Below are positions 22,633-33,010 of a stretch of DNA of 64,000 bases, piece by piece. The number at the start of each line of letters is the position of its first letter. Position 1 is the stretch's first letter. The DNA is from Chondrus crispus. Its lineage: Eukaryota > Rhodophyta > Florideophyceae > Gigartinales > Gigartinaceae. Below the pieces are notes generated by a model. That model was not told the DNA's origin, searched no databases, and was given only the letters and a program-made list of their open reading frames with translations. The stretch covers positions 187,352 through 251,351 of the forward strand of contig NW_005178979.1 of NCBI RefSeq assembly GCF_000350225.1. Direction: 5' to 3'. A program made the translations under genes and the position numbers.

Positions 22633-23837
22633 TCAGGTATCTTCCGCGAAATTTTGGTACCTCGCGTGCTCTTCGTCCGCGTTCTTGTTCGCGTTCTTAT
22701 TCGCGGTGGAGTCAGGCCGTCCTGCTCCTAATTTTCCTTCTTGGCCGTCCAAGTTGGAAATGTGCAACGCGTGGGCGATCTCCTTGGCCACCCGACGCTC
22801 CGGCGTCAGGATGGCAAGAGGGTTCCGTTTCGCGTATCTGACGACTGTATGTTTTGGCAGTCGTCGTACCTGACGCGAAAAAGTCGGGACCATAACGTCG
22901 AAGACCTGGTTTGGTAGCACTTTCGCGACACCGTTGGTCAGCCGCACCCCGTGGCGGTGCTGCGGCGACGGCTTCGGCTCCAAAAATACCAGGCCTCTCC
23001 CCGCTGTCGTAACGCGAACGCGAACTTGCGACATAGCGGGGACATTTACCCAGCGCGCGACGCGAATCGGGTGCTTGGTTTCTTCGCATACTTCTGCACG
23101 GTTTGTCTAGCGTCCATGTCGCCTTGTAGGGGGAGACGGCTCCCCCTTCGCATTCACGATGGCCACGGCGGCCCCATGCCGGAGTTCGAGCCTCTGGGCT
23201 TCTATGTCGATGCTCCGGACATGGGCATCAATGAACGCGGTGCCCAGAAGCACGGGAACAGCCAGGTGATCCGTGACGACGAACGGGACTCGGAACATCG
23301 TGTTCCGAATCCGGACAACCAAACGGACCACTGCGCTCAGCCTCAACGGGTTGCTGTTGCTCCGGCTAGCCTTGGCAATGGCACGTCACGCATTGCGTGT
23401 CGGGTCCAGTCGGGAGGAAGGTCGGCCTTCCTCACCAGATTGTAGCCAGAACACGTATCGACGGCGATAGTGTACGGCTTGAACGCGTTCTTCTCAGTAG
23501 CTATCGAGCCCAATATATTGTAGATCTTGGACGTCATCAGACAGACGACGCCCTCGACGATCTTAGGCGGGGCCGTTCGCTCCAGGTCATTTCGCTTTGG
23601 GCGTCGGCGTCGCGTCTTGCCCCTTCTTCGCGTTCTTCTTCCTTGACCGTCGGAGTCCGGGGCCTTGCGTTCGTCTTTCGGCCCTTGACCCCTTGGTCCC
23701 AAGGAGGGGCCCACGCGCTTTTCACGCGTTACTTCTTCACGCGGCGCGTTCTCGACGCGCACGTCGCGTTCTTCTTCTTGCACCGGGCTTACGGAAGTCG
23801 CGCTAATTTCGCGTTTGTTAAATACTTGTTTTTGCAC
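22633..23837 (-). pseudogene. Gypsy1 aspartic protease and linker, frameshifted
   Basis: Three minus-strand frames succeed one another. 23837-23343 has a basic, Arg-rich nucleocapsid-like tail and the protease active site IAVDTCSGYNLV, an Asp-Thr-Cys-Ser-Gly form of the usual Asp-Thr/Ser-Gly. 23346-23107 continues with VPVLLGTAFIDAH, the second retropepsin block. 23034-22633 has the linker seen between protease and RT in gypsy elements (LPNQVFDV ... RLPKHTVVRYA). At least two frameshifts separate these parts. Confidence 0.75.
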
Positions 23838-24245
23838 CGGACCGGCGGGGGACTCGGTGATTCCGTGTTGCGGCGAGGGGAATATTATCGGTAAATATTC
23901 ACGTCGCCCTTGATAGGGGTATATGGACGGGTCGGGGGTATAAGAGCGAGACGGTTCACGTGACCCCGTAAACGTGACCGCCTTTACGCGTTTTTTGAGC
24001 TACCTGAACTATCCGTGCTAGTCGCGCCGCTATCTGTAGCCGACGGGGCCCGGACCTCCGTTCGAGTGGCTGGCCTGGCCCTGCCCACTCTGGAGAGGCA
24101 GCATCTGCGAAGTACTCGGGTACCTCGCGGGGTTGATTTTCAACGTCCGGACGTTGTAAAATCTGGGGGGCGGCGAGAGTCGGCTCTCGCTCGCTTTCCT
24201 GTAAGGGCAGGGGATACGGATCCCCTGCCCAGTCCTGGAGGTACA

Positions 24246-25502
24246 TTATCGCGTTCTGTACCCCCGTCGGCAATCTGGACCGACCGCGTTCTCCTCTTCC
24301 ATCTTGACGCGGGTATCGCGTGTCGGCTTGTCGGAAAGCGCGTTGTTCGCGCCTGTATCCTCCTCCGCGAGGGGCGAAACGGACGCCTCCTCCGGGGCGA
24401 TTCGCGTGGCCCGAACGCGGACCACGGTCACCAGCGACCGACTGTTGGAGGAGGTCCTCATCCCTGGACGCGTCTGTAGTTGGTACCGGTAGTTTCGATA
24501 CGCGGTAAACATCCGCTGCTCCGGCGCGAGGAAGGGGCACGCGTACATGGCATGGCCGTGCGTTCTGCACAGCCAGCAGACGTACGCGCTCCCGTCGTCT
24601 GAGGCGAAGGTTGCCGCCTGACGAGCCTCTTCCTCGGTGAGCCGGGGAACACAGGAGGGTATGCGTCCCCCTCCTTGACGCGAAATGTCCAATTCCGCGA
24701 TGCGGTGGTCCGGACCACCTATCCCCGCTGGGGTATGCCCGAACGCGGTGGCAAAGCTGCCCTTGGTCTCCGTCGACGCCGGCGTTGACGGCCGGCCTCC
24801 TGTAGCCTCCCCGCATCTCATGACGAGGACGGGGTCAGCTTCCCAATCCTCCTCGTTGACGTGGAGGGCTGACGCGGGGGAGCTCGTCGCGTTCGACCTG
24901 GCGGCTCCCTCCCCTCGCTGCCGGTTTCGGGTCCGGCAGCGGTAGTCCGCGTCGGGCGCGAAACGTGGTTCCTTCTGCGGTCGCGATGCGTCTGATAATT
25001 GACAGGTCCGTCTTCTGGTTCGCGGGCAACCTCTGGAGGTCTTTGCCACCGCTGCTCGCGTCGCGGGAGCCAATCCGCGTACAAAATAATGAGCCAAGGC
25101 TTGCTTCGTAAATACCGCGGTGCACTTGAACGCGTTCGATTCGAGCCTATCCGCGAACGCGTTTTCCGTCTCGTGCGGCATCTGATGAGCGGACGCGACG
25201 GCATCGTGCGCTACCCCCAGTACGTCATCAGTGAGGTAGCGCTTGATGAATTGATTAATAAGCCCAGGCCAGCTCACATCGTCATGGAGCTGCCCTGCGC
25301 GGATTCCGCGCATAGTGTACCTTGTATATAATCTTTCCGCGTCGCGTTCGAGAAAATGCGCGAGGACGCGAATCGCGACCCCTTCCGTCAGATGTTGCGA
25401 ATTGAACGTGATGCGCACATCTTTCAGGAAGGGGAGTAATTCAATCGCGTTCGTTTCATCGAAATTGCGCATCGTGGGATGAATCCCACGACAACGCTGC
25501 AC
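24246..25502 (-). pseudogene. Gypsy1 gag, capsid and zinc knuckle
   Basis: This frame carries the Ty3/gypsy capsid region (IELLPFLKDVRITFNSQHL ... FIKRYLTDDVLG ... ENAFADRLESNAFKC) and, after a long Arg-rich linker, a CX2CX4HX4C zinc knuckle (CWLCRTHGHAMYAC). The linker may contain a local frameshift near 24990, since sense in another frame overlaps there. The N-terminal part of gag is in a different frame ending at 25456; the two overlap by about 46 bases, consistent with one shift. Confidence 0.8.
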
Positions 25503-26547
25503 ATATTTCGCGATTCGCCCCGCGTCCCCGTGACGTGACGAGGGTCGAGACGTTGTCCAGGCGATACATCCTGTAATTAGCTACGGAGCTAAATTCCTGT
25601 ATCATCGTGTGGACCGCCTCGACCCCGGGGACCGCGGGGCCCAATGTGCCAAATGGGGTCACCGGTAGCGTACGGACGTCTACCGGGCCCCGACGCGTAG
25701 TGAGATCCTGGGGCTGATAGCCGCCCCACCGGGGATCAAAAGCGAGAATCGGTTCTCTCGATCCCCGGGGGGTATCCCCGCGTCTAGTCTCGTCCGCGTA
25801 AGGTACGCGAACCGTCTGCCGCATGTCTCCGGCGACATGCGCCAGGGCTTGGGTTTCGGACGCGAAAATTGCGTCCATCCTTGTTCCATCTCCGCGCGCG
25901 GGCCGACTGGTGTCACCACCAGCCGGCTCCAAATCTTGAGCGCCGGACGCGTTCGGAGGTACAGTACCACCGGGCCCTAATGGTGGGGCTCCGGGTGACG
26001 TCGCCGTCGGGGTACGTTCCATCTGACGAACACGTCGGCGTGTAGAATTTAACTGCGCGGTCACATGGGCAAACGCGCGCATCTGTTCCGCGGAAGGAAA
26101 AGGTCTCGCGTCGGTACGTCCCGCTGAAGCTGTCCTCTCGGGGCGGCCTTCCCCGAACTCGTCGGGGGAGTCGAGACGCGATTCCTCGACGAGCACCAGT
26201 CGACTCTGCAGTTGATCGACTAGTGCTCGGAGGTTATCCAGAGACTGAGAGATGCGTTCAAACCTCCCTTCGCGAAGGGATCGTAGTTCTTCCATGCAAC
26301 GCGAATATACCGCGTCGGTTACGTCGATTCGAAGCGCGGTCCGGACCTCCTCAATATACGTCGCGATCCGGTCATACATCGCGCGTGCGCGGCCTTCTGA
26401 TAATTCAGGCGACGGTCCCCGGTCACTGAGACCGGCACCACCGCCGCCGAATGGGACGCGGAGCGCGGCTGACTCGGAGGTGCGGAACGCGGTTGACTCC
26501 ATATTCGCTGGCTCGGATTGAATTGAGGGGGCGGATCCTTCTTCCAT
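25456..26547 (-). pseudogene. Gypsy1 gag, N-terminal part
   Basis: The first ATG inside the element after the LTR is at 26547; an earlier in-frame ATG (26631) lies in the LTR itself. The 363-residue product has an acidic Ser-rich start, a probable coiled coil (about residues 75-130, MYDRIATYIEEVRT and later LVDQLQSRL), a Pro/Gly-rich linker and the start of the capsid region. It ends in a frameshift just before the capsid motif of the next frame. Confidence 0.7.
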
Positions 26548-26604
26548 TTCGACGCGTGCAGACGAGGACTCGAACGATAGTCTTCTCGCGATAATCGTGT
26601 GGCC

Positions 26605-26622
26605 TTCTAAGTCGGGAGACCA
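26605..26622 (-). promoter_or_regulatory. candidate primer-binding site of Gypsy1
   Basis: On the minus strand, one base inside the 5' LTR, the sequence reads TGGTCTCCCGACTTAGAA. It begins TGG as expected for pairing with a tRNA 3' CCA. The complement, extended inward, also resembles a tRNA-Arg(UCU) anticodon arm (CCTTCTAAGTCG), so an internal tRNA fragment is another candidate primer. The host tRNA is not in the window. Confidence 0.5.
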
Positions 26623-26623
26623 A

Positions 26624-27245
26624 TGTAGCATAAACCCCCGGTCGCGTTGGGGGTTTAGCTGTGGTTCTTCGAAGACCTGTGTACGCGAGAGAGGACAAAA
26701 ACATACACACCAGAAAAGAACGCGGGCGGTGGTAGCGTGGTAGAGCGGTGGGGAGCGGACGCGAACACAGTACGCGGTAGAGCGGTTCGACGCGCTCGAC
26801 GCCCCGGGGCGGCGCTAGTTAGCGTTCTAGCACCGACGGGCGGAGACGGATCCAGCTCGCCCGCGTACGTTCGCGACCGCTACCCGCGTTAGTTTGTAGT
26901 TAACGCGCTCGCGTTAAGAGAACGCGTTTAGAATAAGCGGACGGGGTTAGACCTGCGGTGGAGGATCTGGTTCCAAGCCCGTGCTTGTCCTTGTCTTCCC
27001 TCCGCCGCCAGCCGCCCTGTCATTTAATATACAAGTAAATAATCTATCATAACATATACTACAGTATCTAGGTAGCGCCTTACACGGTAAGCTCGCGCGC
27101 CTTACTCCGGATCGTCACGCTGTACACGTGCACAGCGAGCAGCAAGCGCGTACTTACAGGCGCGGGTGTGAGCGCTGTAGTGCATTTTGCGGGAGTACAG
27201 TAGTCACCCCGCGCGTTCGAAAAACGTCCTCGCGATTATGCTACA
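26624..27245 (-). repeat. Gypsy1 5' LTR
   Basis: 622 bp with the same ends as 10498-11119. It is the 5' LTR because gag starts next to it on the minus strand. It is followed on the plus strand by the GTTAG duplication at 27246-27250. Transcription of the element should start within it, but no promoter motif was clear. Confidence 0.92.
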
Positions 27246-27591
27246 GTTAGAGGGGCACAGGCCGAGTTGGCGCGAGGGGCGGGGACGGAGGATGGAGCCT
27301 TTCCTTGGTTGAGAGTTGTGGGAGTGTTTGGGGGTGAAGTTGATGATGGAGACGAAGACGTTAGCTGTCTTCATCCCCCATTCATAGTACTACTTGACCC
27401 AATGCCGAGCGGTGGTAGATGTAGCTTCAGCACTCGCTTTTAGGGAGTGCTACCCATAAACATGGCTCTAGTAGGCCTAATTGTGCGTTCTGGCCATTAC
27501 AGGACGGAGATCCTTTAAGAGGATCCGTAATTGCGGGTAGCTGAATTACTAGACAGAGGTTAACGTTGATTTTCTAGTCATAGTAGTGACA
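27246..27591 (-). repeat. copia LTR fragment (right piece), reverse orientation
   Basis: Its reverse complement aligns by eye with the Copia1 3' LTR from TGTCACTAC through the GGATCCTC hairpin region to the CGTCTCCATC stretch. Joined to 10417-10497 it forms one LTR that was split by Gypsy1. No copia coding sequence follows at 27592, so it is probably a solo LTR, although a matching target duplication was not found. Confidence 0.65.
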
Positions 27592-28684
27592 TCTGGAACT
27601 GTTGAAATAGATGTACATGATCACAGACAATGATTTAGTAGAGGGTAGCTGGAACGCTGGACCAAATTAGGTCCTTTTCAGGCCCAAAATGACAGTCTGA
27701 TTCAGACTGTAATCAGATATCTGGAAAGGACCTGACAGTCTACAGTGACTCACCATCCTTATCCCTTGATCAAGAACGCTCCATTATGGAGTTGGACGTG
27801 TAAAAAGAATAGACAAGGATAGTGCGAGTCAGCTACAAGACTGTCCAGATGGTGGTGAGCGTAGAAAAAGGTTGTAATCGGGGCAATTGGGCACATTTGG
27901 GCACATTTGGAATAGAAAGCTTGATTTTAATGTAGTTTATCGATCTTCTAGTTTCACATAGCTACAATGTAGAAGCATATAAGAAGAGCACCTTCACTCC
28001 CGACCTGGGAACTGAAGGGGAAGGCAGGCGACAATCACCGTCTAATCGCGGTAGCCCCATCTCAATCAAAGCAGTGAACCAACAGAACCGCTGAATCAGC
28101 CATCCAGAACCTGAAATTAGGTTTGCCAAAATTTCCAACATCCAAATATTTCCGAACTTTATCATACTAGTTAAAGTATGCTTTACTTCTATAGCACTTC
28201 CGACAGTTGCTGCCAGTGACGCTAATTTGAATTTTTAATTAGAGTCACCAACAATAAATAGAAAGATACGTGAAACAGTGTCACCCTGGGAATACTGTCA
28301 CCGACAGTAAATCATGTGTGCTGTGTAACGGCTTACGCTATAAACGCACGTGTAATTAGAAATTCTCACGAAAGAGGTGTCTAACAACACGTGTACTTAG
28401 ACAAATCATGTCCATGGTCTTTTTCGTGGTTTTTAGTGTAGTACGACTGCGTACAACTCTCTATGGAAGGAATGCGTGGGTTCGCAAAATGGGGGTTCGG
28501 AGGAAAGCCAGGCAAAAACAACTCGGCTAATCCCAAGCGCACCAACGTTGAACCCGCAAGTGAGTCGACTGTGGAACCGCTTTTCAACGATTTCCAGTTC
28601 TCCTGATAACCTTCAAAAGCAAGTGAATCTCTGTCAAATATTAAACAAAACCGCGATTTCTGACACCAATTTCTGTATTTTGCA
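27592..28684. other. AT-rich spacer, no gene seen
   Basis: No supported coding region on either strand. It contains a tandem doublet of GGGCACATTT near 27887-27908 and imperfect inverted repeats around AGGTCC (27669-27731). It may be the leader of the zinc-finger protein that starts at 28685. Confidence 0.4.
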
Positions 28685-29296
28685 ATGTCTGAAAATATAG
28701 CCAAAACGCCAAAAACACCAGAGGTGCCTAAAACCGAAACAGCTGAAGAAGTTCAGGATCAAATTACAGTGGTAGAATGAGTAAACAAACAGGACAAGGT
28801 GCCTGCGCCAATCAACAACGAAGCTGATATATTACTCGCGCTTGAGTCAAATATTTCAGATCAAGGACCAGTGATCGAATTAGGAGCATCCAGCAGTGCA
28901 ACTGGGGGAGCTCGCTGTTCTACGTGTACACTGTGTAAACCTGAGAACCAATCCTTAATTGAACACAATATTTCCAAAGATCATGGTGAATATCTCATTT
29001 TAGCTCGCGGGATTAATTTGCCTGTCTGTAATTTAGATCCAGAATACAGCAAAATTTTAACGATTAAGTGTGAGCATTGTCTTACTGATTACCCAAACTC
29101 CCTGCTGTACAACATCCACAAACTCGAAGACGAGCATCGTCGCCGCAAAAGCGGGCTGCTTCCTCTCGTTTATTTGGCCTCCGAAAAGCCCTATATCCGT
29201 CGCTGGAACAAGATCACCAAACCTAAGAAGACCACCGCTGAAAATATTTCTAAGGCCCTGAACTATTTCAAGAAATATTCCAAGAGATCTGAGTAA
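28685..29296 (+). pseudogene. gag-like double zinc-finger protein, one stop codon
   Basis: An ATG at 28685 opens a frame of 203 codons that is broken once, by TGA at 28778-28780, and ends at TAA 29294-29296. The N-terminus is Lys/Pro/Thr/Glu-rich. Two Cys-Cys/His-His groups follow: CTLCKPENQSLIEHNISKDH and CEHCLTDYPNSLLYNIH. The C-terminus is basic. A second plus-strand coding fragment follows at about 29395-29500 with a Gln-rich helical sequence (LAQVRNQITSLQEQIAQTAQ) and is cut off where Gypsy2 sequence begins. The arrangement suggests the gag region of an otherwise lost element, but family identity is unknown. Confidence 0.45.
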
Positions 29297-29314
29297 TTAT
29301 AATTACTCAGATCT
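29285..29314. terminator. perfect 30-bp palindrome over the stop codon
   Basis: AGATCTGAGTAATTA and its exact reverse complement join without a spacer and are followed by TTTT. The palindrome contains the stop codon of the zinc-finger protein. It could form an RNA hairpin at the 3' end of the message; a terminator role is a guess. Confidence 0.45.
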
Positions 29315-29699
29315 TTTGGAATATAAAACTATAGTTTTCCTGTAATTCATTAAACATTGAATCCTGAGTTGATCCCACTGACTTATTGTTACCCAAAATA
29401 GACCCTGAAATTCGTTTGGCACAGGTGCGGAATCAAATCACTTCATTACAGGAGCAAATTGCCCAAACAGCTCAAGCAAATCACGCCTTACAAGGCAACG
29501 CACGCCTGTCTCATGCGTGTTACGTCCTTTGGTTCGTGATCGTTGCCCGTGGCGGGCGGACGGGGAGAGCAAGAGGCTCGACTCCGTCTCGTTCTCCCTG
29601 CGTAATTCTCTTTTCGGTGGTGCAGGGCTCTTTGCGCGTCATGAGAGTCCTGCGCGCCACCATCCGTGTCCCTAACTGATTCCCGTGACGATCGCCTTA

Positions 29700-30260
29700 T
29701 TCGTCGCGCTCCTCGCCATCGGCGGCGAGGAGGCGTGCGCGCGACGTTGGCTTTCTCCGTGTCTTCCTTCGCCATCGGAGCGAGGATGTGAACGCGCGTC
29801 GCCCGCTTCCTTCGAGATGTCCCTCGCCGTCGAGGCGAGAGCACAAGCGCGTGGCGTTCGTCTCCTTCACCGCGCCCTCTCACCATCCGGCGAGAGCACA
29901 AGCGCGCGGCGTTCGGATCCTTCAGCGTGCCCCCTTGCCACCGGGGCGAGGGCACAAGCGCGCGGCGTTCGTCTCCTTCAGCGGGCCCCTCGCCATCGGT
30001 GCGAGGGCACAAGCGCCAGGTAGGTCGCTCTCTCAGTGCCGTTCCTCGCCGCCGGGGCGGGGGCGCAAACGCGCGGCGTTTGTCTCTTCTCGTCAGCGCC
30101 CCGTGCCATCGGTGCGGGGGTGCTGACGCTCGACGTCAGACTTCTTCCTGACGTCCCTCGCCGTCGGGGCGAGCGCGCGAGCGCACAGTGGTTCGCTCTC
30201 TTCGTGACACCCCTCGCCGTCGGGGCGAGGGCCCGAGCGGGCGTTGGTCATCTTCTACTT
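29700..30260. repeat. minisatellite, unit about 55-56 bp
   Basis: Roughly nine diverged units, marked by recurring CACAAGCGCG at 29842, 29897, 29953 and 30008 and a degenerate copy near 30064. Each unit holds a small inverted repeat of the type CCTCGCC-ATCGG-GGCGAGG. Open frames across the array are by-products of the period and composition. It lies in the non-coding 3' part of Gypsy2. Confidence 0.75.
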
Positions 30261-31485
30261 AGCGACGAGGGGAGGGGGAAACGATTGGAGACGAGCTCAA
30301 GGCCGTGTCGGACGGCCTTGTGGACATGTATTCAAGCTCCATTCGGGAGATACAGTCGCGGGACGAGGGGCTCGCGTGTCGTGCTCTTGAGGCGCTGATT
30401 TGTATCACGCTCGTCGTTGCGTATCGGGCGTGCGACACCCGCGCAGTGCCGTGCACGTGCGGTCCGGGCCACCTCTTTGCCCGTGGCAATTTCCACCACC
30501 CAGCGTTTTCGGTTTCAGGGTAAAGTGGCAGTGTCGACGCTGTCGCTCTCCGGCGGCCGATCACGGACGGTGTCGTCGGCAGGCTGCGTGTCCGGAGCGC
30601 GGCTTCGTTGGTGCCCACGGGGAGTGCGTCCCCCTCGGTATGTGGTACGGTCCGTCGGACGGGTCGGGCCGGGGGTACGTTTGGCCATTCCGCGTGGCAT
30701 TGCATGTCTCGTTTGCCAACGTGCGTACGTTCGCTCACGTGAGTTGCCCATTTTTCCACGACGAATTTTCCGTTAATTCTCCCCATTCCCGTCGTGGCGG
30801 ATTGACACCAAACGAGCGGTGCGCTGCGTGCGGTTGCGGAATTGTACGCAAAGTGTCCCTATTTTTCCAATTTTTCACACCTCATCCGCCAGTGCTGTCG
30901 AGACCGGGTTGGGGACACGAGAGTGTAATTTCTCCTTGCCCCAATTGTCGCGTATTAGCCGTTGGCGGAGTGGCTTGGTGTCACCTCCGGGACACATCCT
31001 CTCGAGCCACAGTGACTTTCGGTCTCTACGCCCCCGCGTTTCAGCTCTTCTCAGCAACTTTCAACGCCTTGTATTGCTTAAACCCTTCCGCGTTCCAGGG
31101 CTTATGTGCCGTATGGAGACGATCGCAGTCCGGTCTCCAACTGCGTTACAAACCTCCGACGTGGGGTACTGTACGTGATACCGCTTTCTTGTGCCATTGT
31201 GCCCTATCATGCCAGGGGCTCCCGTGATTCCGCCGGGGATCGCCTCAGTCGTGGGACGTCCCCTCGCCGCGGTTACCGGACTTAACCGAACGTCCGGTGA
31301 CCCTGTTGGGGGGGGGGGTCGTCCGACCTTACAGCTCCCAAAGGGGTATTCGCCTTCCCCTCGAGCTTTCTGCCGTCATCGTTTCGAGGCTCCTTGCGAG
31401 GGCCACATTTCTTTCAGGCAGTCCGCACTGCCTTGCTTTTACGCCGTGCGTCCATCGGTTGAATTTAGCCGTACCGGAACGGCTG

Positions 31486-31522
31486 AGGGCTCCCCACTTA
31501 AACGTGGACGTCCGCGTTCACG
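31486..31522 (-). promoter_or_regulatory. Gypsy2 stem-loop at the end of pol
   Basis: On the minus strand CGTGAACG and CGTCCACG pair around CGGA with one A-C mismatch; the outer C-G pairs differ from the Gypsy1 copies. The stop of pol (31498) and a short G-rich run (AAGTGGGGAG) follow. The purine tract is weaker than in Gypsy1. Confidence 0.5.
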
Positions 31523-33010
31523 TCAGAGGTGAAGTCCAGACCGTTGCGTCTCCGGAGGCGTTGGACGTAACGAGACACCAACTCCTCCGGGACGTGAGTC
31601 CGGGCGGTCCAAGTGGGCGTGTCGTAATCCGCCCACTTGATGAGGAACTCGATTGTTCCGTCCTCCATGGCCCGATGCTGGAGTAATCGTTCCACCGGAT
31701 ACTGAGTGCCCTCGGTATCCTTGTCGGCGAGGTCATTTGGGGTTGTCGTACTCGCCCGTAGAGAGCCCGTCGGCGGTGGCACGTACACGCAGCGGTCTGC
31801 GGAGACGCGTTCGGTGACACCATCACGATCGATTGTGATGGTTCGCTTGTCATTCGCGAGAACGCGGTATGGCCGAACGGCGGGCGTGGCAAGTTTGTTA
31901 GACGTCATTGCCCCATCGGTGGGGTTCAGGTAGACCTAATTTCCTGGCTTGAGACTTGCGTTGATCCGTCTGACGCGCTTATCGAAGTCGCGCTTGTACC
32001 GAGCCTACGTCCGGCGCAGGCTCCCGTAGGCCTTCTGGGTCATGTCGTCCAACGTCCTGAGGAACTCAGCCCGCTGATTCCCCCTATCGGAAGGGGCGCG
32101 TCACTGTCAGCTCTACAGAGAGAGAACTCCGGCCGAGGTCGGCTGAGGACGAGCACGAAGGGCGTCGTACGCGTCGTACTATGTACGTGGGAGTTGTATG
32201 CATGCGTAAGCGGCCCCACGTACACGTCCCAGTCGTCCTGATGTTCGCCGACGTTGTTGCGTTACATCGACTCGATCGTCCGGTTGTATCGCTCGACCTG
32301 CTTGTTCGGCTGGGGGTGGTACGCCTAGGTGTACAAGTTCAGCACCCTCAGGAGACGGCACGTGCTGTGGAAGAACTTCGCGTTAAACTGCGGTCCGTTA
32401 TCCGACAGTAGCGAGCATGGGACTCCGTATTTAAATACCCACGCGGCTCAGAACGCAACGGCGACGGTGTACGCGGTTACGTTCCGACAGCGCCACGACT
32501 TGAGTCAGCTTGGTGAAACGGTCCGGTACTACGAGAAGGAACCGTTGTCCTGCCTTCATCTTCGGGAGCGGACCCAAGATGGCAATGGCACGGCTCTCGA
32601 GTGGCCGTGTTGCCGGGAACAATCTCAATCGGTTGAGGTGTTTCCGCAACTTGAAACGGATCATCGCGCAGGTTCCACACCCTCGCACCGTAGCAGCCAC
32701 ATAAGCTGCGAGATGGGGACAGTAGTACTCGCGATGGAGCGCGAAGTACATACAGTTCTGGGCCGGGTGCCTCGCTATGGTCGGTGTGTGCCAGAGCTGA
32801 AGCAGCGGAGCCCGTAGCGTCCGGGGCACCACGACCTGCACGATGTCAGGGTCGAAGGGGTGTCTCCGTTTGAGCATGCCGTGGTGTTCTTCGAAGAACG
32901 CGGAGTCCCGGGACTCTGACTGTCATGCCAGTACGGTCTGGCAGAAGTCATCCACGCGTTGCTCTTCGGCTATCTCCTCTAACGTAAGAGGGGCCAGAAA
33001 GTAGTCATGC
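31498..33010 (-). pseudogene. Gypsy2 integrase and chromodomain, broken
   Basis: Coding sense continues over several frames: 32923-33010 (linker, LTLEEIAEEQRVDDFC), 32877-32431 (zinc region and start of the core), then fragments to 31908 and the C-terminal chromodomain frame 31908-31498 (YPVERLLQHR ... FLIKWADYDTPTWTAR). The first catalytic Asp is Ala here (AIAILGPLPK against AIDILGPLPK in Gypsy1). Stops and frameshifts near 31935, 32090, 32330 and 32445 make it inactive. Confidence 0.8.

Larger units (their letters stand above)
10498..27245 (-). mobile_element. full-length Ty3/gypsy chromovirus Gypsy1 (16.7 kb)
   Basis: Two directly repeated 622-bp LTRs (10498-11119 and 26624-27245) begin TGTAGCATAA and end TTATGCTACA, differ at about ten positions counted by eye, and are flanked by the same five bases GTTAG (10493-10497, 27246-27250). 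On the minus strand the order is 5' LTR, primer-binding site, gag, protease, RT, RNase H, integrase with chromodomain: a Ty3/gypsy chromovirus. Pol is broken by two stop codons, frameshifts, a solo LTR of another family (19178-19874) and a further insertion (about 21648-22632). Between integrase and the 3' LTR lies about 6.5 kb of extra sequence with an antisense gene, bounded at both ends by a copy of the stem-loop and purine-tract module. Confidence 0.92.

Noticed and set aside
22660-22660. splice donor for an intron between protease and RT of Gypsy1
   Set aside because: GAG-GTACCA looks like a donor, but joining it to the acceptor at 21645 leaves the RT frame.
23956-24816. 286-codon minus-strand frame beside the zinc knuckle of gag
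   Set aside because: Overlaps the gag frame that carries the CCHC motif; an Arg/Gly-rich shadow, although a short stretch could be the original sense after a frameshift.
26560-26622. possible tRNA gene overlapping the Gypsy1 primer-binding site
   Set aside because: Only an anticodon-arm-like piece is present; no acceptor stem and no T-arm could be folded.
29700-30260. regularly spaced short repeats that might suggest a CRISPR array
   Set aside because: Units are contiguous and diverged, with no unique spacers, in eukaryotic retroelement sequence.
29685-30398. overlapping plus-strand frames of 112-120 codons
   Set aside because: They follow the 55-56-bp minisatellite and change frame with each unit; no protein feature.
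30400-31227. 275-codon plus-strand frame
   Set aside because: It lies in the non-coding 3' part of Gypsy2, begins without ATG and contains no recognisable domain. A link to the Gypsy1 antisense protein was considered, but no similarity was seen.
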